Source: Thiomicrospira sp. UBA5634 (GTDB lineage Bacteria > Pseudomonadota > Gammaproteobacteria > Thiomicrospirales > Thiomicrospiraceae). Taken from it: 5,666 nt of DNA. The position numbers and the translations under genes are program-made. Below, piece by piece: positions 1-5,666 of this stretch; positions within the stretch are counted from its first letter, which is position 1; each line of letters begins with the position of its first letter. Location of the stretch: NCBI GenBank assembly GCA_002421475.1, contig DIJW01000070.1, forward strand, positions 1 through 5,666, read 5' to 3'. Under the pieces are notes generated by a model that did not search any database, was not told where the DNA came from, and saw only the letters and a list, made by a program, of their open reading frames with translations.

Positions 1-801
1 CCGCCGCCCACCGGACTCTTGCAGCGCGCGCCAGTTTTTAAACGACTCCGAAATCAACGCATAGGTTGGCAAGGTGGTGATCGTGTTGTCCCAGTTGCGC
101 ACTTTGACCGTGGTTAACGCGACTTCAACCACATTGCCGTCGGCTCCGTACTTCGGCATTTCAATCCAGTCGCCGCGCGCAACCATACGGTTAGCCGCAA
201 TTTGAATACTGGCAACGAAGCCTAACAACGCATCTTTAAACACCAACAACAGCACCGCAGTTAATGCGCCTAAACCGCTGAGTAAATAGGCTGGCGATGA
301 ACCGACGATTAAACTCACCGACAAAATGACGACCACTATCGCGGTCAATAATTTAATCAACTGCGAAATCACTTTATACGGCACATTTGAATGCTCAAAA
401 CGTATTGAAGCAATCGCCGTAATCAGGTTGACGATACCCGCAATGGTCAGTCCAATAAACGCATACAAATATAACCAGGTGATTTTTGATGCCACCATTT
501 CCCACACTGGCCAAGCGCCAAAAAAGAACTCGACCAATACAATTAACAACATCGCAGGAATAAGGTGTGCAATGTGGCTGGCTAAAGCCGGACGTTCTTC
601 AACCGTCGCCGCTAAGGTATCACCATCCATGTGATCAATCGTGCGGTTTATAAACGGCATTAATACTTGTCGTGATATGTAAAAACTCAACACCACAAAT
701 CCGATGACAACAATGGCGGTCAATATCACCACAATTTGATCATGCCAGTTTTGTGGCAAGGATGACGCATTTAATAACTCACTTAAATGAACCGCTAACA
801 T
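1..801 (-). CDS. ybdG: YbdG/MscM-type mechanosensitive channel, C-terminus cut by window edge
   Basis: This is a small-conductance MscS-superfamily channel of the inner membrane that would open under membrane tension to release solutes during hypo-osmotic shock. The 267 visible residues begin MLAVHLSELL and run open to base 1. E. coli YbdG is about 415 residues as I recall it, so roughly the last third is missing. Hydrophobic segments lie near residues 22-42, 79-97, 107-131, 145-166 and 169-203; the last is the pore-lining helix plus the start of the beta domain (SGLGAL at 175-180, LLVFKD at 185-190). The stretch around 210-265 contains GDWIEMPKYGADG and TTVKVRNWDNTITT, which match my memory of E. 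coli YbdG almost residue for residue. I chose the ATG at 799-801 because an AAGG lies about 14 bases upstream and the N-terminal helix follows. The gene is divergent from the dehydrogenase at 967. Family assignment is firm; the orthologue name is inferred from recalled similarity. Confidence 0.93.
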   Translation of the reverse strand, partial: MLAVHLSELLNASSLPQNWHDQIVVILTAIVVIGFVVLSFYISRQVLMPFINRTIDHMDGDTLAATVEERPALASHIAHLIPAMLLIVLVEFFFGAWPVWEMVASKITWLYLYAFIGLTIAGIVNLITAIASIRFEHSNVPYKVISQLIKLLTAIVVVILSVSLIVGSSPAYLLSGLGALTAVLLLVFKDALLGFVASIQIAANRMVARGDWIEMPKYGADGNVVEVALTTVKVRNWDNTITTLPTYALISESFKNWRALQESGGRR

Positions 802-820
802 AAACGACTTCTACCTTATC

Positions 821-834
821 GGCGTAATCACGCC
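821..834. other. Short hairpin in the ybdG leader
   Basis: GGCGT and ACGCC form a perfect 5-bp inverted repeat around a 4-base loop (AATC on the plus strand). It lies about 20 bases upstream of the ybdG start codon, between the candidate promoter and the AAGG. It has no T-run, so it is not a terminator. It could be a leader stem or a chance palindrome. Confidence 0.25.
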
Positions 835-861
835 TGTTATTTAACCCATAAAATAGGCCTA

Positions 862-890
862 ACCATACCAAATAAGGCCGTCAGAGGCAA
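862..890 (-). promoter_or_regulatory. Candidate sigma70 promoter for ybdG
   Basis: Reading the minus strand, TTGCCT (885-890; 4 of 6 matches to TTGACA) is separated by 17 bases from TATGGT (862-867; 4 of 6 to TATAAT), and a TGG precedes the -10 box. Transcription would start near 855 and give a leader of about 54 bases. Spacing is ideal but both boxes are imperfect, so this is a prediction by pattern only. Confidence 0.3.
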
Positions 891-903
891 TCAACCCGGC
901 TCT

Positions 904-933
904 TTCAACACGCCGTTCGGGCTGTGTTACACT
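904..933 (+). promoter_or_regulatory. Candidate weak sigma70 promoter for the dehydrogenase
   Basis: TTCAAC (904-909) and TACACT (928-933) are spaced 18 bases apart upstream of the dehydrogenase and would give a leader of about 27 bases. Both boxes diverge from consensus. This is the best candidate I can see in the 165-base divergent intergenic region, but it is only suggestive. Confidence 0.22.
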
Positions 934-954
934 TAAATTCGCATTCAACCAACC

Positions 955-960
955 AAGGAG
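955..960 (+). promoter_or_regulatory. Ribosome binding site deciding the dehydrogenase start
   Basis: AAGGAG, a near-perfect Shine-Dalgarno sequence, sits 6 bases before the ATG at 967. It fixes the start of the dehydrogenase and suggests efficient translation. It is the strongest Shine-Dalgarno before any gene whose start is visible in the window. Confidence 0.85.
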
Positions 961-966
961 TACGCC

Positions 967-1728
967 ATGAAAAGTCGATTTGAAAACCACGTAGCGCTGG
1001 TTACCGGGGCAGGTTCGGGTATTGGTCGTGCTACGGCACTTGCATTTGCGAATGAAGGTGCAAAGGTGATGGTTGCCGATCGCAATCTTGCTGGCGCGAA
1101 AGAAACTGTTAATTTGATTCAAAAACTCGCCGGCACGGCGGAAGCAATTGAGGTTGACATTGCTAATAGCGACAGTGTGCAACACATGATTCATCAATGT
1201 GTGCAACGTTTTGGTCGGTTAGATCATGCCGTTAACAACGCCGGAGTATTGGGAAGTATGCAACCTTTTACGGCCGACTACGCCGAAGACACCTTTAATC
1301 AGGTTATGGAGATAAATATACGCGGCACGTTTTTATGTATGAAATACCAGATTCCGCATTTACTCAAAACACAGGGCACCATTGTCAACACCGCTTCGAT
1401 TGCTGGCCTGGTTGGCATGCCGGCTTTGGTTGGATACAGCGCCAGTAAACATGCCGTGATTGGAATGACTAAATCTGCCGCGCTCGAATATGCCGCGCAG
1501 GGGCTGCGCATTAACGCGGTTTGTCCCGGTTCAACCCGCACACCGATGGCCGGTTTTGAACAAGGGCATGATCAGGCAGCCGATGAATCGTCCAAGCAGT
1601 TTTCACCGAACGGTCGCGTGGCTGAACCGGCTGAAATGGCGGATGCGATTTTGTTTTTAAGCAGTAACCAATCGAGTTACATCAATGGGCATCCACTGGT
1701 TGTGGATGCAGGTTATGTTGCCCGCTAA
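967..1728 (+). CDS. Classical short-chain dehydrogenase/reductase (SDR), substrate unknown
   Basis: This is a complete 253-residue cytosolic NAD(P)-dependent oxidoreductase, the usual length for classical SDRs. The Rossmann glycine motif is T13-G14-A-G-S-G18-I-G20. D38 ends beta strand 2 (VMVADRN), which in this family usually favours NAD(H) over NADP(H). D64 is the adenine-contacting aspartate, and NNAG lies at 90-93. The full catalytic tetrad is present: N117, S144, Y157 and K161 (YSASK). A PG motif at 187-188 and the C-terminal INGHPLVVDAGY segment are also typical. An AAGGAG 6 bases upstream supports the ATG at 967. The gene is divergent from ybdG and converges on the PilZ-HDOD gene 14 bases downstream, so it is probably monocistronic. 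Its neighbours give no clue to the substrate: related proteins act on sugars, steroids, acyl chains or xenobiotics. I would not narrow this further. No odd residues or truncation are seen. Confidence 0.95.
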   Translation: MKSRFENHVALVTGAGSGIGRATALAFANEGAKVMVADRNLAGAKETVNLIQKLAGTAEAIEVDIANSDSVQHMIHQCVQRFGRLDHAVNNAGVLGSMQPFTADYAEDTFNQVMEINIRGTFLCMKYQIPHLLKTQGTIVNTASIAGLVGMPALVGYSASKHAVIGMTKSAALEYAAQGLRINAVCPGSTRTPMAGFEQGHDQAADESSKQFSPNGRVAEPAEMADAILFLSSNQSSYINGHPLVVDAGYVAR

Positions 1729-1742
1729 GGTGAAAGGCCGTA

Positions 1743-3038
1743 TTAGAAGTTGGCGATTTCATCAACCTTGTGGCCGATAGTCATGACGGTGCGATAAGCA
1801 GCACGTACACTCTCGTCCGACAAGGTTAAATGCGACATCGCATAATCACGAGACTGTTTAAGTTCATCACTGACGTAGTTTTTGCCTAATGCCGAACATG
1901 CAACATAATTGCTCAGCATCATTAATAACGCATAGTTACAGGATTTGCTGTGCGTTGATTTTATGTCTGCCGAGATATGTTGTGAATGGTGTAACAAAAT
2001 TCCTTTGTACAAATCCGACGGCAAACGCCAGTTTTTAGCGATAACCACGCCGGCTTCACAATGCGTTGTACCAAATAAATCCAGCTCATCTTGCAACGCC
2101 AAATAAGGCTTGGAAATGGACATTCTGAAAATGTGGTTATAGGCAACCGGGTCCAGTTTAGACAGAAAAACTGCACCGATATTTTGTAATAATCCCGCCA
2201 AATAAGCCTCTGACCGACTAATGCCATCAATACTTTCTGACAATTCGGCGGCAGCCAATCCGGCATTCATGCCATGCATCATAATCGCTTTTTCGAGCCG
2301 ACTATTTTTATGCTGCCGAATTAACACGGAAGACACATACAAGTCATACACATTATCCAAACCAATCAGGTTAATAATGCTGCGCACCTTCATCAGCTGA
2401 TCTATGGATTTTCGCGGAAAGGCCAACTGCGCAATCTTAATAAACTCGGATAAGGTTTCCGGGTTCTTTTTAATTAACGCTTCAATTTTGGCGAAGTTAG
2501 GATAAATAGCACGCAATTCATCTCGAACTAAAATTAACTCTGGGCTTAGGTGATAAACGTACACATCTTTTAACAACCGAATTGCCGTGTTCACTTTGTT
2601 TTCAAGATGAACACAAATCGCCGCACTTTTAGTTGCTTCACAGGCATCGTTAACGAGGTTATCAACATCTTTCTTATCAAACACCAAACCTTCATGCATC
2701 GGTTTAAAGGCGTCGGCCATGTCGATTATTTGCGCGCCATAAAAATGTTTGCCGTGTTTAACCCGAGATGATGTAATCACTAACACATCAATATTATAGG
2801 TTTTACCATCCGCCGCCGACACCTGCACATCAGTAAACAAACTATCCTTAATAATCAATACATTCGGTTGATCAGTAGTAAAAGACAGCCCCTCCATTGA
2901 AATATCATTTCCAAGGTAAGTTTCACCATTAATCACGACATTAAAATGACGTTCAAAACGCGGAAATTTGCGTTTTTCATTGGTTAAACTTGATCCATCT
3001 GCAACTGCCGCACTGGACTGAAAATTAGCACTGTTCAT
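1743..3038 (-). CDS. PilZ-HDOD two-domain c-di-GMP signalling protein
   Basis: This is a complete 431-residue cytosolic protein with no signal peptide or membrane segment. After a polar leader of about 20 residues comes a PilZ domain (about 21-112). It carries both halves of the c-di-GMP signature: RxxxR as R23-KFP-R27 and (D/N)xSxxG as D45-I-S47-M-E-G50. An HDOD domain occupies about 155-380. It begins near LSPELILVRDEL and includes the segment ending in YLAGLLQNIG (279-288), then THCEAGVVIAKNWRLP (325-340) and GILLHHS (346-352). In true HD phosphohydrolases the LLxxIG segment carries the metal-binding HD pair. Here it is Q285-N286, as expected for the non-hydrolytic HDOD family. The likely role is to bind c-di-GMP and relay it through protein contacts; the partner is unknown. 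Only a weak AAAG/TAGAT precedes the ATG at 3036-3038, so the start is less secure than the domains. A candidate promoter lies about 40 bases upstream. Confidence 0.92.
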   Translation of the reverse strand: MNSANFQSSAAVADGSSLTNEKRKFPRFERHFNVVINGETYLGNDISMEGLSFTTDQPNVLIIKDSLFTDVQVSAADGKTYNIDVLVITSSRVKHGKHFYGAQIIDMADAFKPMHEGLVFDKKDVDNLVNDACEATKSAAICVHLENKVNTAIRLLKDVYVYHLSPELILVRDELRAIYPNFAKIEALIKKNPETLSEFIKIAQLAFPRKSIDQLMKVRSIINLIGLDNVYDLYVSSVLIRQHKNSRLEKAIMMHGMNAGLAAAELSESIDGISRSEAYLAGLLQNIGAVFLSKLDPVAYNHIFRMSISKPYLALQDELDLFGTTHCEAGVVIAKNWRLPSDLYKGILLHHSQHISADIKSTHSKSCNYALLMMLSNYVACSALGKNYVSDELKQSRDYAMSHLTLSDESVRAAYRTVMTIGHKVDEIANF

Positions 3039-3075
3039 CGGATTGATCTACTTTACAAAATCGTACAGTTGAAAA

Positions 3076-3084
3076 AATATATCA
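3076..3084 (-). promoter_or_regulatory. Candidate extended -10 promoter of the PilZ-HDOD gene
   Basis: Reading the minus strand, TGATATATT is an extended -10 element (TGN followed by TATATT, 5 of 6 to TATAAT). The hexamer 17 bases upstream is CTAGCA, a poor -35 box that lies inside the 12-bp palindrome at 3097-3108. Transcription would start near 3069, leaving a leader of about 31 bases. The weak -35 with extended -10 fits a promoter that depends on an activator or is modulated by a regulator, but this is inference. Confidence 0.35.
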
Positions 3085-3096
3085 CTATTGCCTTAT

Positions 3097-3108
3097 GTTG
3101 CTAGCAAC
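3097..3108. repeat. 12-bp perfect palindrome, possible operator
   Basis: GTTGCTAGCAAC is a perfect palindrome inside AT-rich DNA, about 60 bases upstream of the PilZ-HDOD start codon. Relative to the candidate promoter it spans roughly -28 to -39, which is the -35 region, where a dimeric regulator could block or recruit RNA polymerase. No second copy is seen in the window. Binding is inferred from symmetry and position only. Confidence 0.35.
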
Positions 3109-3113
3109 TTTAC

Positions 3114-3315
3114 CAGACTTTTTGTATAAAAAATCCGGCTTAACCGACTGATTTATCATGAAGATTTTAATACCAAGATTAGTTTTTTTGATTACATCAG
3201 CTATATTGGAATAATTCGAAAAACAAGCCGTTAAACGCCTGGCAAAACCATAGAGTTATCCATAAAAACAATAAAAAACCTTTGCGACAAATTATTCACT
3301 TTTACAGACTTTTTG
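3114..3315. repeat. Spaced direct repeat CAGACTTTTTG (two copies)
   Basis: The 11-mer CAGACTTTTTG occurs at 3114-3124 and again at 3305-3315 in the same orientation, 191 bases apart. The flanks are also alike: ACTTTACCAGACTTTTTGTAT against ACTTTTACAGACTTTTTGAAT, so the similarity reaches about 20 bases with a single-base offset. The two copies bracket the most AT-rich part of the region. They could be regulator sites, duplication scars, or coincidence in low-complexity DNA. Confidence 0.4.
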
Positions 3316-3386
3316 AATGAAACAAACGTTAGGTGAAGCCATTAACGCAATTCACGAAATTCAGATCACATTAATAACACATACGG

Positions 3387-3418
3387 AAAAACGCCAAGCA
3401 CCAGGCCTGGTGCCTGGC
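3387..3418 (-). terminator. Rho-independent terminator of the helicase-nuclease gene
   Basis: Nine bases after the helicase stop codon, the minus-strand RNA can fold a stem of 12 base pairs with one mismatch (arms 3393-3405 and 3406-3418, so the innermost pairs open to form the loop). A T-run follows (A5 at 3387-3391 on the plus strand) after one intervening base. The inner 16 bases, 3398-3413, are a perfect palindrome, GCACCAGGCCTGGTGC. Stem, T-run and position all fit termination of the leftward transcript. Read rightward, no adjacent T-run follows, so it should act in one direction only. Confidence 0.85.
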
Positions 3419-3427
3419 AAAACAGCT

Positions 3428-5666
3428 TTATTTTGTCACCTCGACCCAACGATCCAATTCGGTGAAATACAACACCCATCGTTGTGGACGTTGTTCTAAT
3501 TGATTAAACAACTCACCATAACGCTGCAGTTGAGGACGATATTCCGTGATTAATTGTTGAATATAACTCTCCACATCGCTCGAGGCAGCGCTGCTGGTTT
3601 TGTAATCTACAATCCAGCGCACGCCTTCGTTATCGACAAACGTTCGGTCAACAATGTGATTTTCAACCCGCTCAAACTTTGACGTTAGCGCTAACTCCGT
3701 CGCAGATTCGGCCAAGCTATTATCCAAAGCCCAACGCATTTGACGGTTATTTAACGCATGCATCATCGAGTTTTGCACGCGATTAACTGCCGCCGTTAAA
3801 TCTTGTTCACGCACACCGGCTTGCGCTAACAACAAGCGATACAAGGGGGTCGCATCGCTAACACGCTGCGCTGGCCAGGCCTGCCAACCTTGCTGAACCA
3901 CTTGTTCCAATAACGCATGTACCAACGTACCGACTGCGCGCGCGGTCACGCCGGCCCACAGCGTTTTTTGCCGATCAATTTCACTTTCTGAGCGCTCGCT
4001 TGACCAAATCGTTTGCTCGTCTGTCGACTCATTTTGCACCTTATCGGCACGCATTTTTAGATTCAAAGGTTTCGATTGTCGCCAGGCCTGCATCGACAAC
4101 TCACCCAATGGCAAACGTTTAACCAATGGGATATTTCGAGTAACGTGGGCGGCAGTTTGCGGTTGTTCCGCCTGCTCTAACCTTTCGAGTTCGGCGCTGG
4201 TTAACGGCTCAAATTCTTTACTTACTTGCGACCATAACGGCAGCAACAAACTATTGGCTTGCGGTATTAAAGGTTTGTCTTTTTGCGCTTGGCTTAAACT
4301 CAAATTAACCGAACCGAATAAATGTAACGTACGTTCAGCACGAGTGGCGGCGACATATAACAAACGTGCATCTTCATAGGCTTGTTTTTGTTGTTCAACT
4401 TTGGCAATCAACTGATTTAAAGCCGAACTGGTTTGACCTTTTTGATCCAGTGGTGCCAATACCAACCCCTCACCTTGCTCACTGGCAAATTCCAACCAAC
4501 TGACTAACGATTTATCATCGGAGCGCGGTTTTTTGCCTAATGAGGGCAAAATGACCGTATCAAACTGTAGCCCTTTGGATTTGTGCATGGTCATTAACTG
4601 CACACGTTGCGCCGCTTCCGAGCTGTCGCCGCTGGCATACAATTTGGTCACCCACTGATCGAGTTTTTGCTGGTTAAGCACCTCGCCGTCAAACGCGGCT
4701 AAACCTTCAAAAAACACCTGGGTATTTTCCAATTCAACGTCACTGTCTAAACTCTGCGCACCGCCTAACGCCAACCAGGTCTGGTGCACCAAACGCGAAA
4801 ACGGTTGCTGTCCCAATAAATTTAAACTGTTTTCCAACACCAACCAGGCCTGGTGCAAACGTTGTTGACCTTCAGTGCTCAGGTTAGACCAGGCCTGGTG
4901 GTAGGTGAGAATGTGCGTTAATGGCGCATACAACTTGGCTTTATCCGCACCGCACAAGGCATATAAATCGGTCAGATCCAGTCCAATAAAGGGTGTGCGC
5001 AATAACGCTAACCAAGCACCACGATCTGCTGCATGCAATAACGCTCGGCTTAATGCCAACAAATCTTGAATTTCTTGACGTTCATTTAACGCTTCCAGCT
5101 CTACCGCCCGAAACGCAATACCTTGTTGTTTCAGGCCGCGCGCCAAATGCGCTAAATGTGAACGCGAACGGCCTAAAACGGCGATCGTTTTGCCGGTTTG
5201 GGCATCTTGATCCCATGCCTGTAATTGCGCGGCAATCAGCGCAATCATTTGTTCGGCTTCTTGCTGTGCGCTTTGATTTAACGCCCAATGACTAAATACG
5301 TGTTGCTCGCCATCGTCATGTTCGATGGCTAAAGGACTCGCAACCGCCGACTCGTATTTCACCCCACCCAATACCAGTTGGTTTTGTGACGGAAATACTT
5401 TTTTAAAGCATTGATTAAACCAATTCACCAACCCGGCATTCGAGCGAAAATTGACCTTCAAACTCAACGGCGTTAAAGCTACCGGCAACGCATCGCCTTG
5501 CCAGGCCTGCAAAAAGTTACCCACTTCCGCCTCACGGAAACGGTAAATGGATTGCATCGGGTCGCCGACCAGAAACAGCGTGCGGCCGTCGCCCGGCTGC
5601 CAGCCGCGCGTGATCCGCTGCAACAGCTTGATCTGGGTCGGGCTGGTATCCTGAAACTCGTCCACC
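3428..5666 (-). CDS. UvrD/RecB-family helicase with C-terminal PD-(D/E)XK nuclease (AddA/RecB-like), N-terminus missing
   Basis: This is the C-terminal 745 residues of an ATP-dependent DNA helicase-exonuclease for double-strand-break processing. Counting from the first whole codon (5663-5665, a GTG read as internal valine, not a start), the superfamily 1 motifs run in order: II VDEFQDT (1-7), III GDPMQSIYRFR (34-44), IV NFRS (72-75), V MTMHKSKGLQF (358-368), VI LLYVAATRAE (435-444). Walker A lies beyond the window. The nuclease domain follows: GTLVHALLE with H583, D673 in IVDR, D687-Y-K689 in WIVDYKTS, and QLQRY (712-716). These correspond to the histidine, two aspartates and lysine of the RecB nuclease and its QxxxY motif, so it looks active. 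Such proteins of about 1,100 residues often sit beside an AddB-like nuclease (the 'probable DNA repair protein' family). That gene would lie outside this window to the right. A strong terminator follows the stop codon. AddA, RecB and this third group cannot be separated without the N-terminus, so I give no symbol. Confidence 0.93.
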   Translation of the reverse strand, partial: VDEFQDTSPTQIKLLQRITRGWQPGDGRTLFLVGDPMQSIYRFREAEVGNFLQAWQGDALPVALTPLSLKVNFRSNAGLVNWFNQCFKKVFPSQNQLVLGGVKYESAVASPLAIEHDDGEQHVFSHWALNQSAQQEAEQMIALIAAQLQAWDQDAQTGKTIAVLGRSRSHLAHLARGLKQQGIAFRAVELEALNERQEIQDLLALSRALLHAADRGAWLALLRTPFIGLDLTDLYALCGADKAKLYAPLTHILTYHQAWSNLSTEGQQRLHQAWLVLENSLNLLGQQPFSRLVHQTWLALGGAQSLDSDVELENTQVFFEGLAAFDGEVLNQQKLDQWVTKLYASGDSSEAAQRVQLMTMHKSKGLQFDTVILPSLGKKPRSDDKSLVSWLEFASEQGEGLVLAPLDQKGQTSSALNQLIAKVEQQKQAYEDARLLYVAATRAERTLHLFGSVNLSLSQAQKDKPLIPQANSLLLPLWSQVSKEFEPLTSAELERLEQAEQPQTAAHVTRNIPLVKRLPLGELSMQAWRQSKPLNLKMRADKVQNESTDEQTIWSSERSESEIDRQKTLWAGVTARAVGTLVHALLEQVVQQGWQAWPAQRVSDATPLYRLLLAQAGVREQDLTAAVNRVQNSMMHALNNRQMRWALDNSLAESATELALTSKFERVENHIVDRTFVDNEGVRWIVDYKTSSAASSDVESYIQQLITEYRPQLQRYGELFNQLEQRPQRWVLYFTELDRWVEVTK
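4774..4900. repeat. Cluster of three ACCAGGCCTGGTG-type palindromes inside the helicase gene
   Basis: Three near-identical palindromic 13-mers lie within 127 bases: ACCAGGTCTGGTG at 4774-4786 (one base off), ACCAGGCCTGGTG at 4843-4855 and ACCAGGCCTGGTG at 4888-4900. All are in the same reading frame and encode HQTW or HQAW (residues 294-297, 271-274 and 256-259). The same 13-mer is the core of the terminator palindrome at 3400-3412. Shorter CCAGGCCTG copies occur at 3875-3883, 4082-4090 and 5501-5509, again encoding QAW. The repeats are seen directly; whether they are a DNA-level signal or a protein-level habit is open. Confidence 0.6.

Larger units (their letters stand above)
3039..3427. other. 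AT-rich intergenic region between helicase and PilZ-HDOD genes
   Basis: This 389-base stretch has no convincing gene. Over 3061-3300 it is about 31% G+C (74 of 240 bases), well below its flanks. It holds the candidate promoter for the PilZ-HDOD gene, a 12-bp palindrome, a spaced 11-bp direct repeat and the helicase terminator at its right end. A 60-codon open frame starting at 3317 has no ribosome binding site and runs through the terminator into the helicase gene on the opposite strand, so I do not call it. The rest (about 3130-3300) holds homopolymeric A and T runs, as found in curved or protein-bound upstream DNA, and nothing else I can name. Confidence 0.6.

Noticed and set aside
326..634. 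Plus-strand open frame of 102 codons within the ybdG region
   Set aside because: It is antisense to the clearly recognisable YbdG protein and has no motif or ribosome binding site of its own.
859..1541. Minus-strand open frames of 115 and 80 codons inside the dehydrogenase gene
   Set aside because: They are opposite-strand shadows of a gene with an intact catalytic tetrad and a strong ribosome binding site. Their translations show no family features.
3124..3145. Short CGG...CCG stem followed by a T-run on the minus strand, as a second terminator upstream of the PilZ-HDOD gene
   Set aside because: The stem has only about three sound G-C pairs, and the T-run is part of general AT-richness. 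The strong terminator at 3387-3418 already ends the upstream transcript.
3121..3264. Two DnaA-box-like nonamers (TTATACAAA on the minus strand at 3121-3129, TTATCCATA at 3256-3264) in AT-rich DNA, suggesting a replication origin
   Set aside because: Each has one mismatch to TTATNCACA, and two such near-matches are expected by chance in DNA this AT-rich. No dnaA, dnaN, gyrB, rep or parAB gene is nearby.
3317..3499. A 60-codon open frame on the plus strand beginning MKQTLGEAINAIHEIQ
   Set aside because: The first third looks faintly coding, but there is no Shine-Dalgarno before the ATG, and the frame passes through the terminator hairpin and 72 bases into the helicase gene on the other strand. 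I judge it a chance frame; a short peptide at 3317-3390 cannot be wholly excluded.
4993..5295. Open frames of 100 codons (plus) and 68 codons (minus, shifted frame) inside the helicase gene
   Set aside because: Both overlap the continuous helicase reading frame, which has ordered superfamily 1 motifs on either side of them, so they are frame shadows.
5663..5665. GTG at the right edge as the start codon of the helicase gene
   Set aside because: It encodes the valine of the Walker B motif VDEFQDT. The helicase family always has Walker A and about 350 further residues before this point, so the gene continues past the window edge.

Overview
The window reads as chromosomal DNA from a gammaproteobacterium of moderate G+C content. 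This rests on the very close match of the first gene to the YbdG/MscM channel of enterobacteria, and on a RecB/AddA-like helicase-nuclease of a kind common in gammaproteobacteria. No species can be named from the sequence alone. I see no tRNA, rRNA, CRISPR array, transposase or integrase.

Layout: (1) 1-801, minus strand, the N-terminal 267 residues of a YbdG-type mechanosensitive channel, cut by the window edge. (2) 802-966, a divergent intergenic region holding candidate promoters for both flanking genes and a clear ribosome binding site for the next gene. (3) 967-1728, plus strand, a complete classical short-chain dehydrogenase/reductase with an intact catalytic tetrad. (4) 1743-3038, minus strand, a two-domain signalling protein with an N-terminal PilZ domain carrying the full c-di-GMP-binding signature and a C-terminal HDOD domain. 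It converges on the dehydrogenase with only 14 bases between stop codons. (5) 3039-3427, an AT-rich intergenic region (about 31% G+C over 3061-3300) with a candidate promoter, a 12-bp palindrome, a spaced direct repeat and, at its far end, a strong intrinsic terminator. (6) 3428-5666, minus strand, the C-terminal 745 residues of a UvrD/RecB-family helicase fused to a PD-(D/E)XK nuclease domain, cut by the right edge at the Walker B motif.

The genes do not form one pathway. They look like four separate units: osmotic protection, an uncharacterised oxidoreductase, c-di-GMP-linked signalling, and double-strand-break processing. The most unusual sequence-level signal is the recurrence of the palindrome CCAGGCCTGG. 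It forms the terminator stem after the helicase gene, recurs with an almost identical 13-14 bp core three times inside that gene, and appears in shorter form three more times. A second oddity is a sharp rise in G+C to about 67% in the last 106 bases, which begins close to a highly conserved helicase motif. No complete new system is evident here.
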